Shown: piece after piece, positions 27,011 through 34,722 of the stretch
How the letters are laid out: every line of letters begins with the position of its first letter
How positions within the stretch are numbered: position 1 is the stretch's first letter
DNA from: Comamonadaceae bacterium UBA2121
GTDB lineage: Bacteria > Pseudomonadota > Gammaproteobacteria > Burkholderiales > Burkholderiaceae_C
Direction of reading: 5' to 3'
Assembly (NCBI GenBank): GCA_002331385.1
Contig: DCYB01000007.1
Span: forward strand, 1 to 64,000
DNA length: 64,000 nt
Made by a program: the position numbers and the translations under genes
Notes under the pieces: generated by a model
The model's input: the letters and a program-made list of their open reading frames with translations, nothing else
Told to the model about the DNA's origin: nothing
Databases searched by the model: none

Positions 27011-27658
27011 ATGAACGAGTCCACCCCCAGACTGTGGGACATCTCCGCGCCAGTGCATGCGCACAGCCCGGTCTTTCCCGGCGACACCGCCTATGCCCAG
27101 GAATGGAACGCGCAGATCTCCCCGTCCTGCCCGGTCAACGTGGCGACGATCACGCTGTCGCCCCACGTCGGCACGCACGCAGACGCGCCGCTGCACTACG
27201 ACCCTGAAGGAGCCTCCGCTGGCCACGTGTCACTGGATGCCTACATCGGCCCCTGCCGGGTGATCCACGCCATAGGCTGCGGCGCGCTCATCCAGTGGAG
27301 CGACATCGCACACGCCGTGAACGCGCTGCCTGCGCGCGTACTGGTGCGCACCTACCCACAGATGCCCGTTGACCGTTGGGACGAGCACCTGACCGCGTTT
27401 GCGCCAGACACCATCGAACGCCTCGCCGAACGCGGCGTGCAACTGATCGGCATCGACACCGCCAGCATCGACCCGGCCACCAGCAAGGCGCTGGAAAGCC
27501 ATCAGGTGATCCGCCGCCGCAACATGCGCGTGCTGGAAAATCTGGTGCTCGACGCGGTCCCCGAGGGCGACTATGAACTCATCGCCCTGCCCCTCAAATT
27601 CATCACCGCAGATGCCTCGCCCGTGCGCGCCATCCTGCGCGAGCTGCCTGCCCGGTAA
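27011..27658 (+). CDS. kynB: Kynurenine formamidase
   Basis: Hydrolyses N-formylkynurenine to kynurenine and formate, second step of tryptophan breakdown. 215 residues, standard for the bacterial metal-dependent KynB (cyclase family). Metal ligands are in HVGTHADAPLHYD near residues 56–68, and LIGIDTASIDPATSKALESH near 145 matches the family. The ATG at 27011 gives MNESTPRLWDISAPVHAHSPVFPGD, the conserved N-terminus. Ends directly against the stop of the LctP permease gene. The partner gene kynA lies 2.1 kb away, beyond a permease and a regulator. Confidence 0.93.
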   Translation: MNESTPRLWDISAPVHAHSPVFPGDTAYAQEWNAQISPSCPVNVATITLSPHVGTHADAPLHYDPEGASAGHVSLDAYIGPCRVIHAIGCGALIQWSDIAHAVNALPARVLVRTYPQMPVDRWDEHLTAFAPDTIERLAERGVQLIGIDTASIDPATSKALESHQVIRRRNMRVLENLVLDAVPEGDYELIALPLKFITADASPVRAILRELPAR

Positions 27659-29092
27659 TCACCGCGCCAGCACGCCAAGCACCACGTTCAACAGCGCCAT
27701 CAGCGCGACGGCCACGCCATCCACCGCCAGCACCGCCACCTGCACCCAGCGGCGGTGTTGAAAGGCTTCGGCGGGCGCGAGTTGGCAGGCCATTTCCACC
27801 TTGCCCGGCGATGCCATCAGCAGCAGCGCCGCGCTCACGTTGTGCACCGCCATGAAGGGCAGCAGCGGAACGCTGAGTGCATGCGCGATCTCCGCCTGCG
27901 TCGCGGCAAACATCGCATTCGCCCCCGTGTTGGAGCCGGTGACGAAGCCACCCAACGCCCCCACGAACGGCGCCGCAAACAAGTAGGTCGCGCCCGCACC
28001 CGCCAGCGTGTGCGCCAGTTGCGTCGCCATGCCGGACACTGCCATCAGCACTCCGAGCACGATGAACAGCGCCGTGACCGGAGCCACCTGTCGCCAGGCC
28101 TGCGCCGTGCGCGCCACGGCGTGCGCGGGCACGCTGCCGCGCGCAAAAAAGAAGGCGGCGACAAAGAGCCACACACCGGCCGATGCCAGCATGTGCCACA
28201 CGGCGGGTAACTCCAGTGCGCGCACCACGCGCCCCATCAACAACACACCCAGCAGCAGCACGGCGTAAGCGAAGAGCGCGCGGCGTGCTTGCCCATCCAG
28301 CGCCACTGCGCGAACCCGCCCGGTGTCCGCGCCGCTGCGCCGCCAGCGCCCCACGCCGAGATACAGCACGATGACCGCCAACGCGCCCAATGCGCCCGCA
28401 GGTGCGGTTCCGGCCACCAGATTGGCGCCGCCCACCGCCAGCGTCAGCACCACGCCCGACACTGCACCGCGCAGCACCGCAGACGCACGTTCACCCGGCG
28501 CGCTGGCCAGCCACGCTGCGGCCATGCCCGTCACTACAAATGGAATCACACTCACCACCGCCGAGGCCACGCCCAGCGACTGCAGCGACAGGCCCGCCAT
28601 GGTGGCGGCGATCAACGTGCCCGGCCCCATCGAACCCCACGGCACGGCGCACAGGCCAAGCAATCCGATCAACGCCACCTTGCGCGCAGACAGGCCGCAA
28701 TGCGCCAGCAGCGGAATGCCAATCGTCACGCCAATGCCAAAGCCTGTCAGCGACTCTGCAAAAGGCGTCACGCCATGCACGATCAACAGCACCGCACTCA
28801 CCCCGCTGCCCGCATGCGCCAGCATCCATTGCGCCAATGCCTTTTGCGCACCGGCGACGCGCAACACCTCCGACAACAGCAATCCGCCGCCGACGATCAA
28901 CAGCACTTCGATCAGCACAGGCAACCACAGACGCAAGGCCGGCAATGCGACAACGCTCGAAACTGGAAATGCCACCGCCACCCCGACCGCCGCCAGCGCC
29001 ACGCCCAACAACGCGGCATGCAGCGAACGCACGCCCGCCAACAATGCAACGATGACCGCAACGATGGGAAGCGCGCTGAAGAAAAGGGACAT
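27659..29092 (-). CDS. L-lactate permease family (LctP-like) transporter
   Basis: 477-residue inner-membrane protein with about 12–14 hydrophobic helices. LctP-family features include HGVTPFAESLTGFGIGVTIGIPLL and LCAVPWGSMGPGTLIA near residues 110–165 and GALGGFVTGSNTGANAMFAATQ near 395. It is shorter than E. coli LctP (551 residues). Classical substrates are L-lactate and glycolate; the place inside a tryptophan-catabolic locus leaves open another monocarboxylate such as a pathway product. Divergent from the XRE–cupin regulator, which therefore is the natural candidate to control it. Confidence 0.82.
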   Translation of the reverse strand: MSLFFSALPIVAVIVALLAGVRSLHAALLGVALAAVGVAVAFPVSSVVALPALRLWLPVLIEVLLIVGGGLLLSEVLRVAGAQKALAQWMLAHAGSGVSAVLLIVHGVTPFAESLTGFGIGVTIGIPLLAHCGLSARKVALIGLLGLCAVPWGSMGPGTLIAATMAGLSLQSLGVASAVVSVIPFVVTGMAAAWLASAPGERASAVLRGAVSGVVLTLAVGGANLVAGTAPAGALGALAVIVLYLGVGRWRRSGADTGRVRAVALDGQARRALFAYAVLLLGVLLMGRVVRALELPAVWHMLASAGVWLFVAAFFFARGSVPAHAVARTAQAWRQVAPVTALFIVLGVLMAVSGMATQLAHTLAGAGATYLFAAPFVGALGGFVTGSNTGANAMFAATQAEIAHALSVPLLPFMAVHNVSAALLLMASPGKVEMACQLAPAEAFQHRRWVQVAVLAVDGVAVALMALLNVVLGVLAR

Positions 29093-29119
29093 GGGAGGGT
29101 TTGCTAAAATTGCTTATAC

Positions 29120-29133
29120 GAAATATTAATTTC
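29120..29133. promoter_or_regulatory. Possible operator between permease and XRE regulator
   Basis: GAAAT-ATTA-ATTTC, a 5-bp dyad in the short AT-rich gap between the two divergent genes. Suggestive only. Confidence 0.35.
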
Positions 29134-29154
29134 CATTAGGAAAGTCGTCAATCC

Positions 29155-29730
29155 ATGCAAAACATCGATGACCTACCCGAATCCGAAGCCGACGCACTCT
29201 TCGGGGCGGCCGTGCGTGCGCGCCGCGCGCAACTGGGCATCACGCTGGATCAACTCGCGCAATCCAGTGGTGTGTCTCCCGGTGCGCTCTCGCGTGTGGA
29301 GCGCGGATTGCTCGGCCCCAGCCTGCGCAATGCCATGGCGATCGCACACGGCCTTGGATGCGAGTTGGGCGAGCTGCTGCAACCCGGCGCTCACGCGGTG
29401 GTCACGCGCAAGGGCGAGCACCAACGCTATCTCCATGAGGACTCCGGCGTGGAGCGCATGGCGTTGGCCCGCCCCGTCCCCGGCATCGAATGGGTCGAAT
29501 ATCGCCTGCCGCCCGGCGCCCAGTCCAGCCACTTTGCCCCCCATCGCAGCGGCACGCGCGAGGTGTTCCACCTGCTTGACGGGACGGTGCGCATCTGGAC
29601 CGGCGCGCACTCGGTGCAACTGCGCAGCGGCGACACGGCGGTGCTGACGATGGATGTGGAGCACCGCTTCATCAACGAGGGCCGCAAGCCCGCACGGCTG
29701 ATGCTGCTGGTGGTTGCACCGAGCCCCTGA
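29155..29730 (+). CDS. XRE-family regulator with C-terminal cupin domain
   Basis: 191 residues. N-terminal lambda-repressor-like helix-turn-helix at ~15–75 (AVRARRAQLGITLDQLAQSSGVSPGALSRVERG), C-terminal Cupin_2 barrel at ~105–190 (PPGAQSSHFAPHRSGTREVFHLLDG, ending VEHRFINEG). This build is typical of small-molecule sensing regulators (PuuR-like) that control adjacent catabolic genes. It lies 62 bp from the divergent permease and 70 bp before kynA. An imperfect palindrome GAAATATTAATTTC at 29120–29133 between it and the permease is a possible operator. A likely ligand would be an amino acid derivative, by inference. Confidence 0.85.
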   Translation: MQNIDDLPESEADALFGAAVRARRAQLGITLDQLAQSSGVSPGALSRVERGLLGPSLRNAMAIAHGLGCELGELLQPGAHAVVTRKGEHQRYLHEDSGVERMALARPVPGIEWVEYRLPPGAQSSHFAPHRSGTREVFHLLDGTVRIWTGAHSVQLRSGDTAVLTMDVEHRFINEGRKPARLMLLVVAPSP

Positions 29731-29800
29731 AGCCTGATTTGCCGCCAGAGCCACCTAGAATCCCCGCACGCTGTGCGCATCCCGCCACAGAACAACCACC

Positions 29801-30652
29801 ATGCAAGAGAACACACCCCGCCCCGAATCCATCGTGCACGATGAGCGTGCCAAGCTCGACTTCAGCCGCGACATGAGCTATGGCGACTACCTGGACCTTG
29901 ACGCCATCCTCAACGCGCAGCACCCGCTGTCTCCCGCGCATGATGAGATGCTGTTCATCATCCAGCACCAGACGAGTGAGCTGTGGATGAAGCTCATGCT
30001 GCACGAGTTGCGCGCCGCCACGCACGCGCTCGCCCACGGCACACGCGCCGATGCCTTCAAGATGCTGGCGCGGGTCAGTCGCATCATGGAGCAACTGGTC
30101 AGCGCCTGGACGGTGCTGTCCACCATGACGCCGCCAGAGTATTCCGCGATGCGCCCGTATCTCGCCAACTCCAGCGGCTTCCAGAGTTATCAATATCGCT
30201 GCATCGAATTTTCACTGGGCAACAAGAACGCCGCGATGCTCAAGCCGCACGCTCATCGCCCGGAATTGCTGGCACAGGTGCGCGCGGCCTATGAGTCGCC
30301 TTCGCTGTACGACGTGTCCCTGCAATTGCTCGCGCGCGAAGGTCTGGACGTTCCCGCCGATCGTCTCGAGCGCGATTGGACCGCGCCATATGCGCACAGC
30401 GATGGCGTCGAAGCCGCATGGCTGACGGTCTACCGCGATCCGCAGAAATACTGGGACCTGTACCAGCTTGGCGAGAAACTGACCGACATCGAAGACGCCT
30501 TCCGTCTCTGGCGCTTCCGCCACGTCACCACCGTCGAGCGCGTGATTGGCTTCAAGCGCGGCACTGGAGGCACTGGTGGTGTCAGCTACCTGCGCAAGAT
30601 GCTGGACGTAGTGCTGTTCCCGGAAATCTGGCGCGTGCGCACGGCCTTGTGA
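29801..30652 (+). CDS. kynA: Tryptophan 2,3-dioxygenase
   Basis: Haem enzyme that opens the indole ring of tryptophan to N-formylkynurenine, first step of the kynurenine route. 283 residues, normal for bacteria. MSYGDYLDLDAILNAQHP, DEMLFIIQHQTSELWMK (substrate pocket), SGFQSYQYRCIEFSLGNKN and the haem-ligand region RFRHVTTVERVIGFKRGTGGTGG, with H241 as likely proximal ligand, are all present. Only kynA and kynB are in the window; kynureninase (kynU) is not. Converges on the adenine deaminase gene with 6 nt between the stops. Confidence 0.96.
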   Translation: MQENTPRPESIVHDERAKLDFSRDMSYGDYLDLDAILNAQHPLSPAHDEMLFIIQHQTSELWMKLMLHELRAATHALAHGTRADAFKMLARVSRIMEQLVSAWTVLSTMTPPEYSAMRPYLANSSGFQSYQYRCIEFSLGNKNAAMLKPHAHRPELLAQVRAAYESPSLYDVSLQLLAREGLDVPADRLERDWTAPYAHSDGVEAAWLTVYRDPQKYWDLYQLGEKLTDIEDAFRLWRFRHVTTVERVIGFKRGTGGTGGVSYLRKMLDVVLFPEIWRVRTAL

Positions 30653-30658
30653 TGGCGC

Positions 30659-31708
30659 TCAGGGCGCCGTAAAGCACGCGCGCAGTTGCTCGCTCCAGCG
30701 TTGCTTGTCGGCGCTGGAGGCGAAGCTGGCCTCGATGCTGTTGAGCGCCAATTGGTAAGCGTCCTGTGCGTTCAGTTCGGGCACCGCTTCAAACAGGCGC
30801 GTGAAGTTCTGGTTCACGTAACCGCCAAAGTAGGCGGGATCGTCGGAGTTCACCGTGACGGCCAGGCCAGCATCGAGCAACTCCTTGATGTTGTGATCTG
30901 CCAGACTGGGGAACACGCACAGCTTTTCGTTCGACAGCGGGCACACCGTGAGGGCGATGCGCTCCCGAGCAAGCCGCTGCATCAGTGCCGCGTCGTGCAC
31001 GGCCTGCACGCCGTGATCGATGCGCTCCACGCCCAGTGTATCCAGTGCGCTCCAGATGTAGGCCGGTGGGCCTTCTTCGCCCGCGTGCGCGACCAGATGC
31101 AGGTATAGCGCACGGGCGCGATCGAACACGCGCGCGAACTTCTCGGGTGGGTGGCCGACTTCGCTGCTATCCAGCCCCACGCCCAGAAATTTGTCGCGAA
31201 ACGGCAGGGCCGCCTCCAGCGTGTCGAGCGCCGCCTCTTCACTCAGATGGCGCAGAAAGCACAGGATCAGCGCACTCGAGATGCCCTGCTCGCGCTCCGC
31301 ATCCACACAGGCGCGGTGCAGGCCGTTGATGACCGTCTCGATGGATACGCCGCGCTCCGTATGCGTTTGCGGATCGAAGAAGATTTCTGCACGCACCACG
31401 TTGTCGGCCACGGCACGATCCAGATACGCACGCGCCATGTCGTAAAAATCCTGCTCGGTCAGCAGCACGCTCGCGCCCGCGTAGTAGATGTCGAGAAAGC
31501 TTTGCAGGTCCGTGAATTCATACGCCCGGCGCAGCGCGTCGACGCTGTCATACGGCAGCGTCACACCATTGCGCTCGGCCAGCGCAAAGATCATTTCAGG
31601 TTCCAGCGAGCCTTCGATATGGATGTGCAACTCCGCCTTGGGCATGCGCTGCAGCAGTGCGGGAAGCTGCGCGGCAGCGATGTGCGGAACCTGAAATGCG
31701 TTGGTCAT
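30659..31708 (-). CDS. Adenine deaminase (Aah1/PA0148-type)
   Basis: Zn-dependent amidohydrolase-fold deaminase, 349 residues. Metal-binding HIHIEGS is at 28–34; VAHAGEEGPP near 225, IDHGV near 248 and VNSDDPAYFGGYVNQNF near 305 follow. Although it belongs to the adenosine/AMP deaminase family, these signatures (FDPQTHTERG, DSSEVGHPPEKF, SDDPAYFGGYV) are those I associate with the bacterial/fungal adenine deaminase branch, for example Pseudomonas PA0148, so adenine to hypoxanthine is the likelier reaction. The ATG at 31708 lies one base after the Rieske stop, which means close translational linkage. Fits with xdhAB further along the locus, which would oxidise the hypoxanthine. Confidence 0.88.
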   Translation of the reverse strand: MTNAFQVPHIAAAQLPALLQRMPKAELHIHIEGSLEPEMIFALAERNGVTLPYDSVDALRRAYEFTDLQSFLDIYYAGASVLLTEQDFYDMARAYLDRAVADNVVRAEIFFDPQTHTERGVSIETVINGLHRACVDAEREQGISSALILCFLRHLSEEAALDTLEAALPFRDKFLGVGLDSSEVGHPPEKFARVFDRARALYLHLVAHAGEEGPPAYIWSALDTLGVERIDHGVQAVHDAALMQRLARERIALTVCPLSNEKLCVFPSLADHNIKELLDAGLAVTVNSDDPAYFGGYVNQNFTRLFEAVPELNAQDAYQLALNSIEASFASSADKQRWSEQLRACFTAP

Positions 31709-31709
31709 G

Positions 31710-32693
31710 TCAGCAAACTCCGAAGCCGATGGATTGGGATTTGAGATAGCGCCGATAGGCCGAGGACATGCGGTCTGCGGCCGAATGCATTTCTGCGCGC
31801 GGATCGAGTGGCAACGCCTTGGGCAGTTGCGACTCCAGCACGGGCTGATCCTGCACGAAGATGGTGTGCTGGAATTCACGCAGTTGCTCGTCGCTCGAAT
31901 CGAAGTCGGCCACGGCCAGACGGAACCACACGCGGCTGGTCTCCGGCGTAACCGGGCAGATGAACAGGCCGATCGACTCGCGCCAACCTTGGCGGGACGA
32001 GCCTTCTTCCGGAATCTTGGTCAGCACCGCCGTATAGGGCGCGGTCACCTCGTAGGTGTATTCGACTTCCGCTGCGGTCGTGGAGTGCAGGTTGGACTGC
32101 GGCTGCACGGCCTTGCAGCCGGTAGCGAGCACGCCCGTGGCGGTCGGCTCGACCTTGTAACTGGCAATCGCGCTGGCATCGCGGCTGCCCAGCCAGCCCT
32201 CGTGCACAAAGCTGAAGTGCGACATGTCGAGAAAATTCTCGATGATGCGCGGGGCGCTGGCGGCCACGTCATACGGACCACAGTTCACCTTGCGCAGATG
32301 CGCGTCCGACTCGGCATCGAAGCGCGGCAGCGCGGCGGGCGTGTCTCCCTGTTCCATGCGCACCCAGATCAGGCCGCTGGACTCCTGCACGTCGAACGAC
32401 TTCACGCACTGCGAAGGTGGCGGAATGAAATCCGGCACGGCAGGCACTTTCACGCACTGCCCGCCAGAGGCAAACTGCCAGCCATGATACGGGCACTCGA
32501 GATGCCCGTTCTCGACCCGCCCAAGCGACAGACGCGCTCCGCGATGCGGGCAGCGGTCCACAAAGGCCTGCACCGTACCTTGCGGATCGCGCCAGAGCAC
32601 AATGGCCTGATCCAGCAGCCGGGCGCTGTAGGGCGCGGTGCCCGAGACATCCTGCGCCTGCGCGACAGGATGCCAAAGTGTGTTTTCAATCAT
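31710..32693 (-). CDS. Rieske non-haem iron oxygenase, alpha subunit, in purine locus
   Basis: 327 residues. Rieske [2Fe-2S] ligands C48 and H50 (RCPHRG), C67 and H70 (CPYHGW). The mononuclear iron site is NFLDMSHFSFVHEG with D156, H159 and H164. The C-terminal DQPVLESQLPKALPLD segment is that of single-component-type aromatic/N-demethylating oxygenases. The start is ATG at 32693 (MIENTLWHPV). No ferredoxin or reductase gene is nearby, so electrons must come from elsewhere. Context points to a purine-like substrate: the next gene on this strand is adenine deaminase, one base away, and a purine-type ABC importer lies upstream. Methylxanthine N-demethylases (NdmA) are Rieske enzymes of similar build, but the substrate here is not known. 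Confidence 0.85.
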   Translation of the reverse strand: MIENTLWHPVAQAQDVSGTAPYSARLLDQAIVLWRDPQGTVQAFVDRCPHRGARLSLGRVENGHLECPYHGWQFASGGQCVKVPAVPDFIPPPSQCVKSFDVQESSGLIWVRMEQGDTPAALPRFDAESDAHLRKVNCGPYDVAASAPRIIENFLDMSHFSFVHEGWLGSRDASAIASYKVEPTATGVLATGCKAVQPQSNLHSTTAAEVEYTYEVTAPYTAVLTKIPEEGSSRQGWRESIGLFICPVTPETSRVWFRLAVADFDSSDEQLREFQHTIFVQDQPVLESQLPKALPLDPRAEMHSAADRMSSAYRRYLKSQSIGFGVC

Positions 32694-32856
32694 GGGGTAA
32701 AAATCTCTGTGTGATGGCGCCCACAACCGGGACAGCCAAGGCCGCCCGCAGGCCGTCTTTGGCGCATGGCGAGATATTAAGCCACCTCCACCCCAGCGGA
32801 AAGTCAGCGCACCAAAGCCCGAACAGGGGGCTCAGGCGTCGGCCCGGCGTCAGTGC

Positions 32857-33210
32857 TCACACCATCACATACAGCTTGCGCACGGTTTCGCGAATGTCCC
32901 AGGTGCCGCGCGTGAACGGCGGGAAGAACAGTGAATCGCCTGCTTTGAACTCGAACGTCTGGGCGCCTTCGCCATCGGGCGTGAACGCGCCCGAGCCTTC
33001 GAGGATGTACATGATCTCGCCCGTGTCCACCGGACGGCGGAACTGCCCTGGCGAGCACTCCCAGAAACCCGTGTCCACTGCCGCGCGCTCGGGAATCGCC
33101 ACGTCCACGCCGCGAATCATGCACACCGGCTCGCCCACCGGCATGGCCACGGGGCCGCGCTCCTTGAGGGACGCGAGGGCGGCTTGGGGTGAGATGACCT
33201 GAATCGTCAT
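32857..33210 (-). CDS. Small Cupin_3 (DUF861) protein
   Basis: 117-residue single cupin barrel. The pattern GFWECSPGQFRRPVDTGEIMYILEGSGAFTPD, FKAGDSLFFPPFTRGTWDIRETVRKLYV is that of the Cupin_3 family; conserved GTWDI and ETVRK near the end are recognisable. The usual metal-binding His pair of catalytic cupins is largely missing (Glu64 of EIMYILEG is kept), so catalysis is doubtful. It stands between the BMP protein gene (terminator between them) and the Rieske gene (163 nt). Function in the purine locus unknown; some relatives occur beside amino acid or purine catabolic genes. Confidence 0.8.
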   Translation of the reverse strand: MTIQVISPQAALASLKERGPVAMPVGEPVCMIRGVDVAIPERAAVDTGFWECSPGQFRRPVDTGEIMYILEGSGAFTPDGEGAQTFEFKAGDSLFFPPFTRGTWDIRETVRKLYVMV

Positions 33211-33241
33211 GACTTGTCTCCTTGAATGCAATGAAAAAATC

Positions 33242-33274
33242 GGAAAAGTAAAAAGGCCGCCCGAGGGCGGCCTT
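33242..33274 (-). terminator. Rho-independent terminator after BMP gene 2
   Basis: On the minus strand AAGGCCGCC pairs with GGCGGCCTT (4-nt loop), followed by TTTTTACTTTT. It starts 20 nt past the stop of the gene at 33294–34457 and separates it from the cupin gene. Confidence 0.85.
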
Positions 33275-33293
33275 GAGCAGGAATCGGGAGCGC

Positions 33294-34457
33294 TTACTTG
33301 CCGCCCGGCACCTTGCCTTCCACGCCCTTGACGTAGAAGTTCACAGCGCGCATGAAGTCGTCGTCGCCCACCTTGTCGGCGGCGAGTACTTCCTTGCCTT
33401 CGTTGTTCTGCAGCGGGCCCTTCCAGATGGAGAAGGTACCGTCCTTCAGGCCCTTCTTCACTTCGTCCAGCTTGGCCTTGGTTTCGGCAGGAACGTCTTC
33501 GGCCAGCGAGACGATGTCGATCGCGTCTTCCTTCACACCCCACCACGACACCTGGCTCTTCCAGGAACCGTCCATCACTTCCTTGGTGGTCTGGATGTAG
33601 AAGCCCGCGGGCTTGAAGATGGCCGAGCCCAGGTGCGCCTTGGGCCCGTATGCGGTCATGTCGGAATCCCAACCGAATGCGCGCTTGCCCTTTTCTTCAG
33701 CGGTTTTGAGCACGGCGGCCGAGTCGGTGTTCTGGAACAGGATGTCCGCGCCACCGTTGATCAGGGACGTGGCGGCTTCCGTTTCCTTGGGAGGTGCAAA
33801 CCATTCGTTCACCCAGACCACCTTGGTCTTGATGTTCGGGTTCATGGACTGCGCACCCATGGTGAAGCTGTTGATGTTGCGCAGCACCTCGGGAATCGGC
33901 ACCGAGCCCACCACGCCCAGCGTGTTGGTCTTGGTCATCGCGCCGGCCACGATACCGGCCAGATAGGCGGCTTCGTAGGTGCGGAAGTCATAAGTGCTGG
34001 CGTTGGGCGCGGTCTTGTAGCCCGTGGCGTGCATCCACTTCACGTCGGGGAATTCCGGCGCGAGCTTCTGGATCACGTCCATGTAGCCAAAGGTGGTGCC
34101 GAAAATCAGCTTGTTGCCTTGCGTGGCCAGATCACGCAGCACGCGCTCGGCGTCGGCGCCTTCCGGAACGCTCTCCACGAACGTGGTCTTGACCTTGTCG
34201 CCGAATTCCTTTTCCACTGCCTTGCGGCCCTGGTCGTGCGCAAACGAATAGCCACCGTCGCCCACCGGGCCTACGTAGGCAAAGCCGATCTTCAATGGTT
34301 CGGCCGCAGGCGCAGGGGCAGCCGCGGCAGGCTCGGGAGCCGAGGCCGGCGCGGGGGCGGCGGCCTCCTCCTTCTTGCCGCAACCTACGAGCGCAGCGGC
34401 GGCGACCGCAGACAGCGCTGCCACCTTGATCAGTGAACGTTTTTGAAGATCAGTCAT
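33294..34457 (-). CDS. BMP-family (PnrA-like) substrate-binding lipoprotein 2
   Basis: 387 residues. Lipoprotein signal with lipobox near residues 23–26 (ALVGCGKKEE), then an Ala/Pro-rich tether of ~30 residues and a BMP/PnrA-type periplasmic-binding fold (KIGFAYVGPVGDGGYSFAHDQGRKA, GTTFGYMD, YLAGIVAGAMTKTNTLGVVGSVPIPEV, NGGADILFQNTDSAAVL). Such proteins bind nucleosides or purines for the YufOPQ/NupABC-type importer, whose ATPase and permeases lie upstream. It is a close paralogue of the gene just upstream (34723–35874), and lies between two terminators with a 265-nt leader, so it may be transcribed on its own. Confidence 0.9.
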   Translation of the reverse strand: MTDLQKRSLIKVAALSAVAAAALVGCGKKEEAAAPAPASAPEPAAAAPAPAAEPLKIGFAYVGPVGDGGYSFAHDQGRKAVEKEFGDKVKTTFVESVPEGADAERVLRDLATQGNKLIFGTTFGYMDVIQKLAPEFPDVKWMHATGYKTAPNASTYDFRTYEAAYLAGIVAGAMTKTNTLGVVGSVPIPEVLRNINSFTMGAQSMNPNIKTKVVWVNEWFAPPKETEAATSLINGGADILFQNTDSAAVLKTAEEKGKRAFGWDSDMTAYGPKAHLGSAIFKPAGFYIQTTKEVMDGSWKSQVSWWGVKEDAIDIVSLAEDVPAETKAKLDEVKKGLKDGTFSIWKGPLQNNEGKEVLAADKVGDDDFMRAVNFYVKGVEGKVPGGK

Positions 34458-34676
34458 TGTGGTTCCTCTGTTGAATCATGGGCTTCAGGACCGGGGCCGG
34501 TCTGGCAGACATTGCATCCTTCCGCCAGAGCTCGACAGTTTCCATGCCGTGTCGCGAATATATGCACATTTCGGGCCAGCATTCGGAATGTTTTCAGAAA
34601 TATGACACGCATGTTGTATGCAAACGGCGCTTTGTCAACACCCATCGACACTCCAATGCATTCACGCGGCAGTGGA

Positions 34677-34701
34677 GTGAAAAAGGCCCTCGCGGGCCTT
34701 T
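34677..34701 (-). terminator. Rho-independent terminator between the two BMP genes
   Basis: On the minus strand AAAGGCCC-GCGA-GGGCCTTT is followed by a T-run (TTTCAC). It lies 21 nt past the stop of the gene at 34723–35874. Read-through would give less of the downstream binding protein. Confidence 0.82.
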
Positions 34702-34722
34702 CGCTTGCACGCTGCGCGCCGC

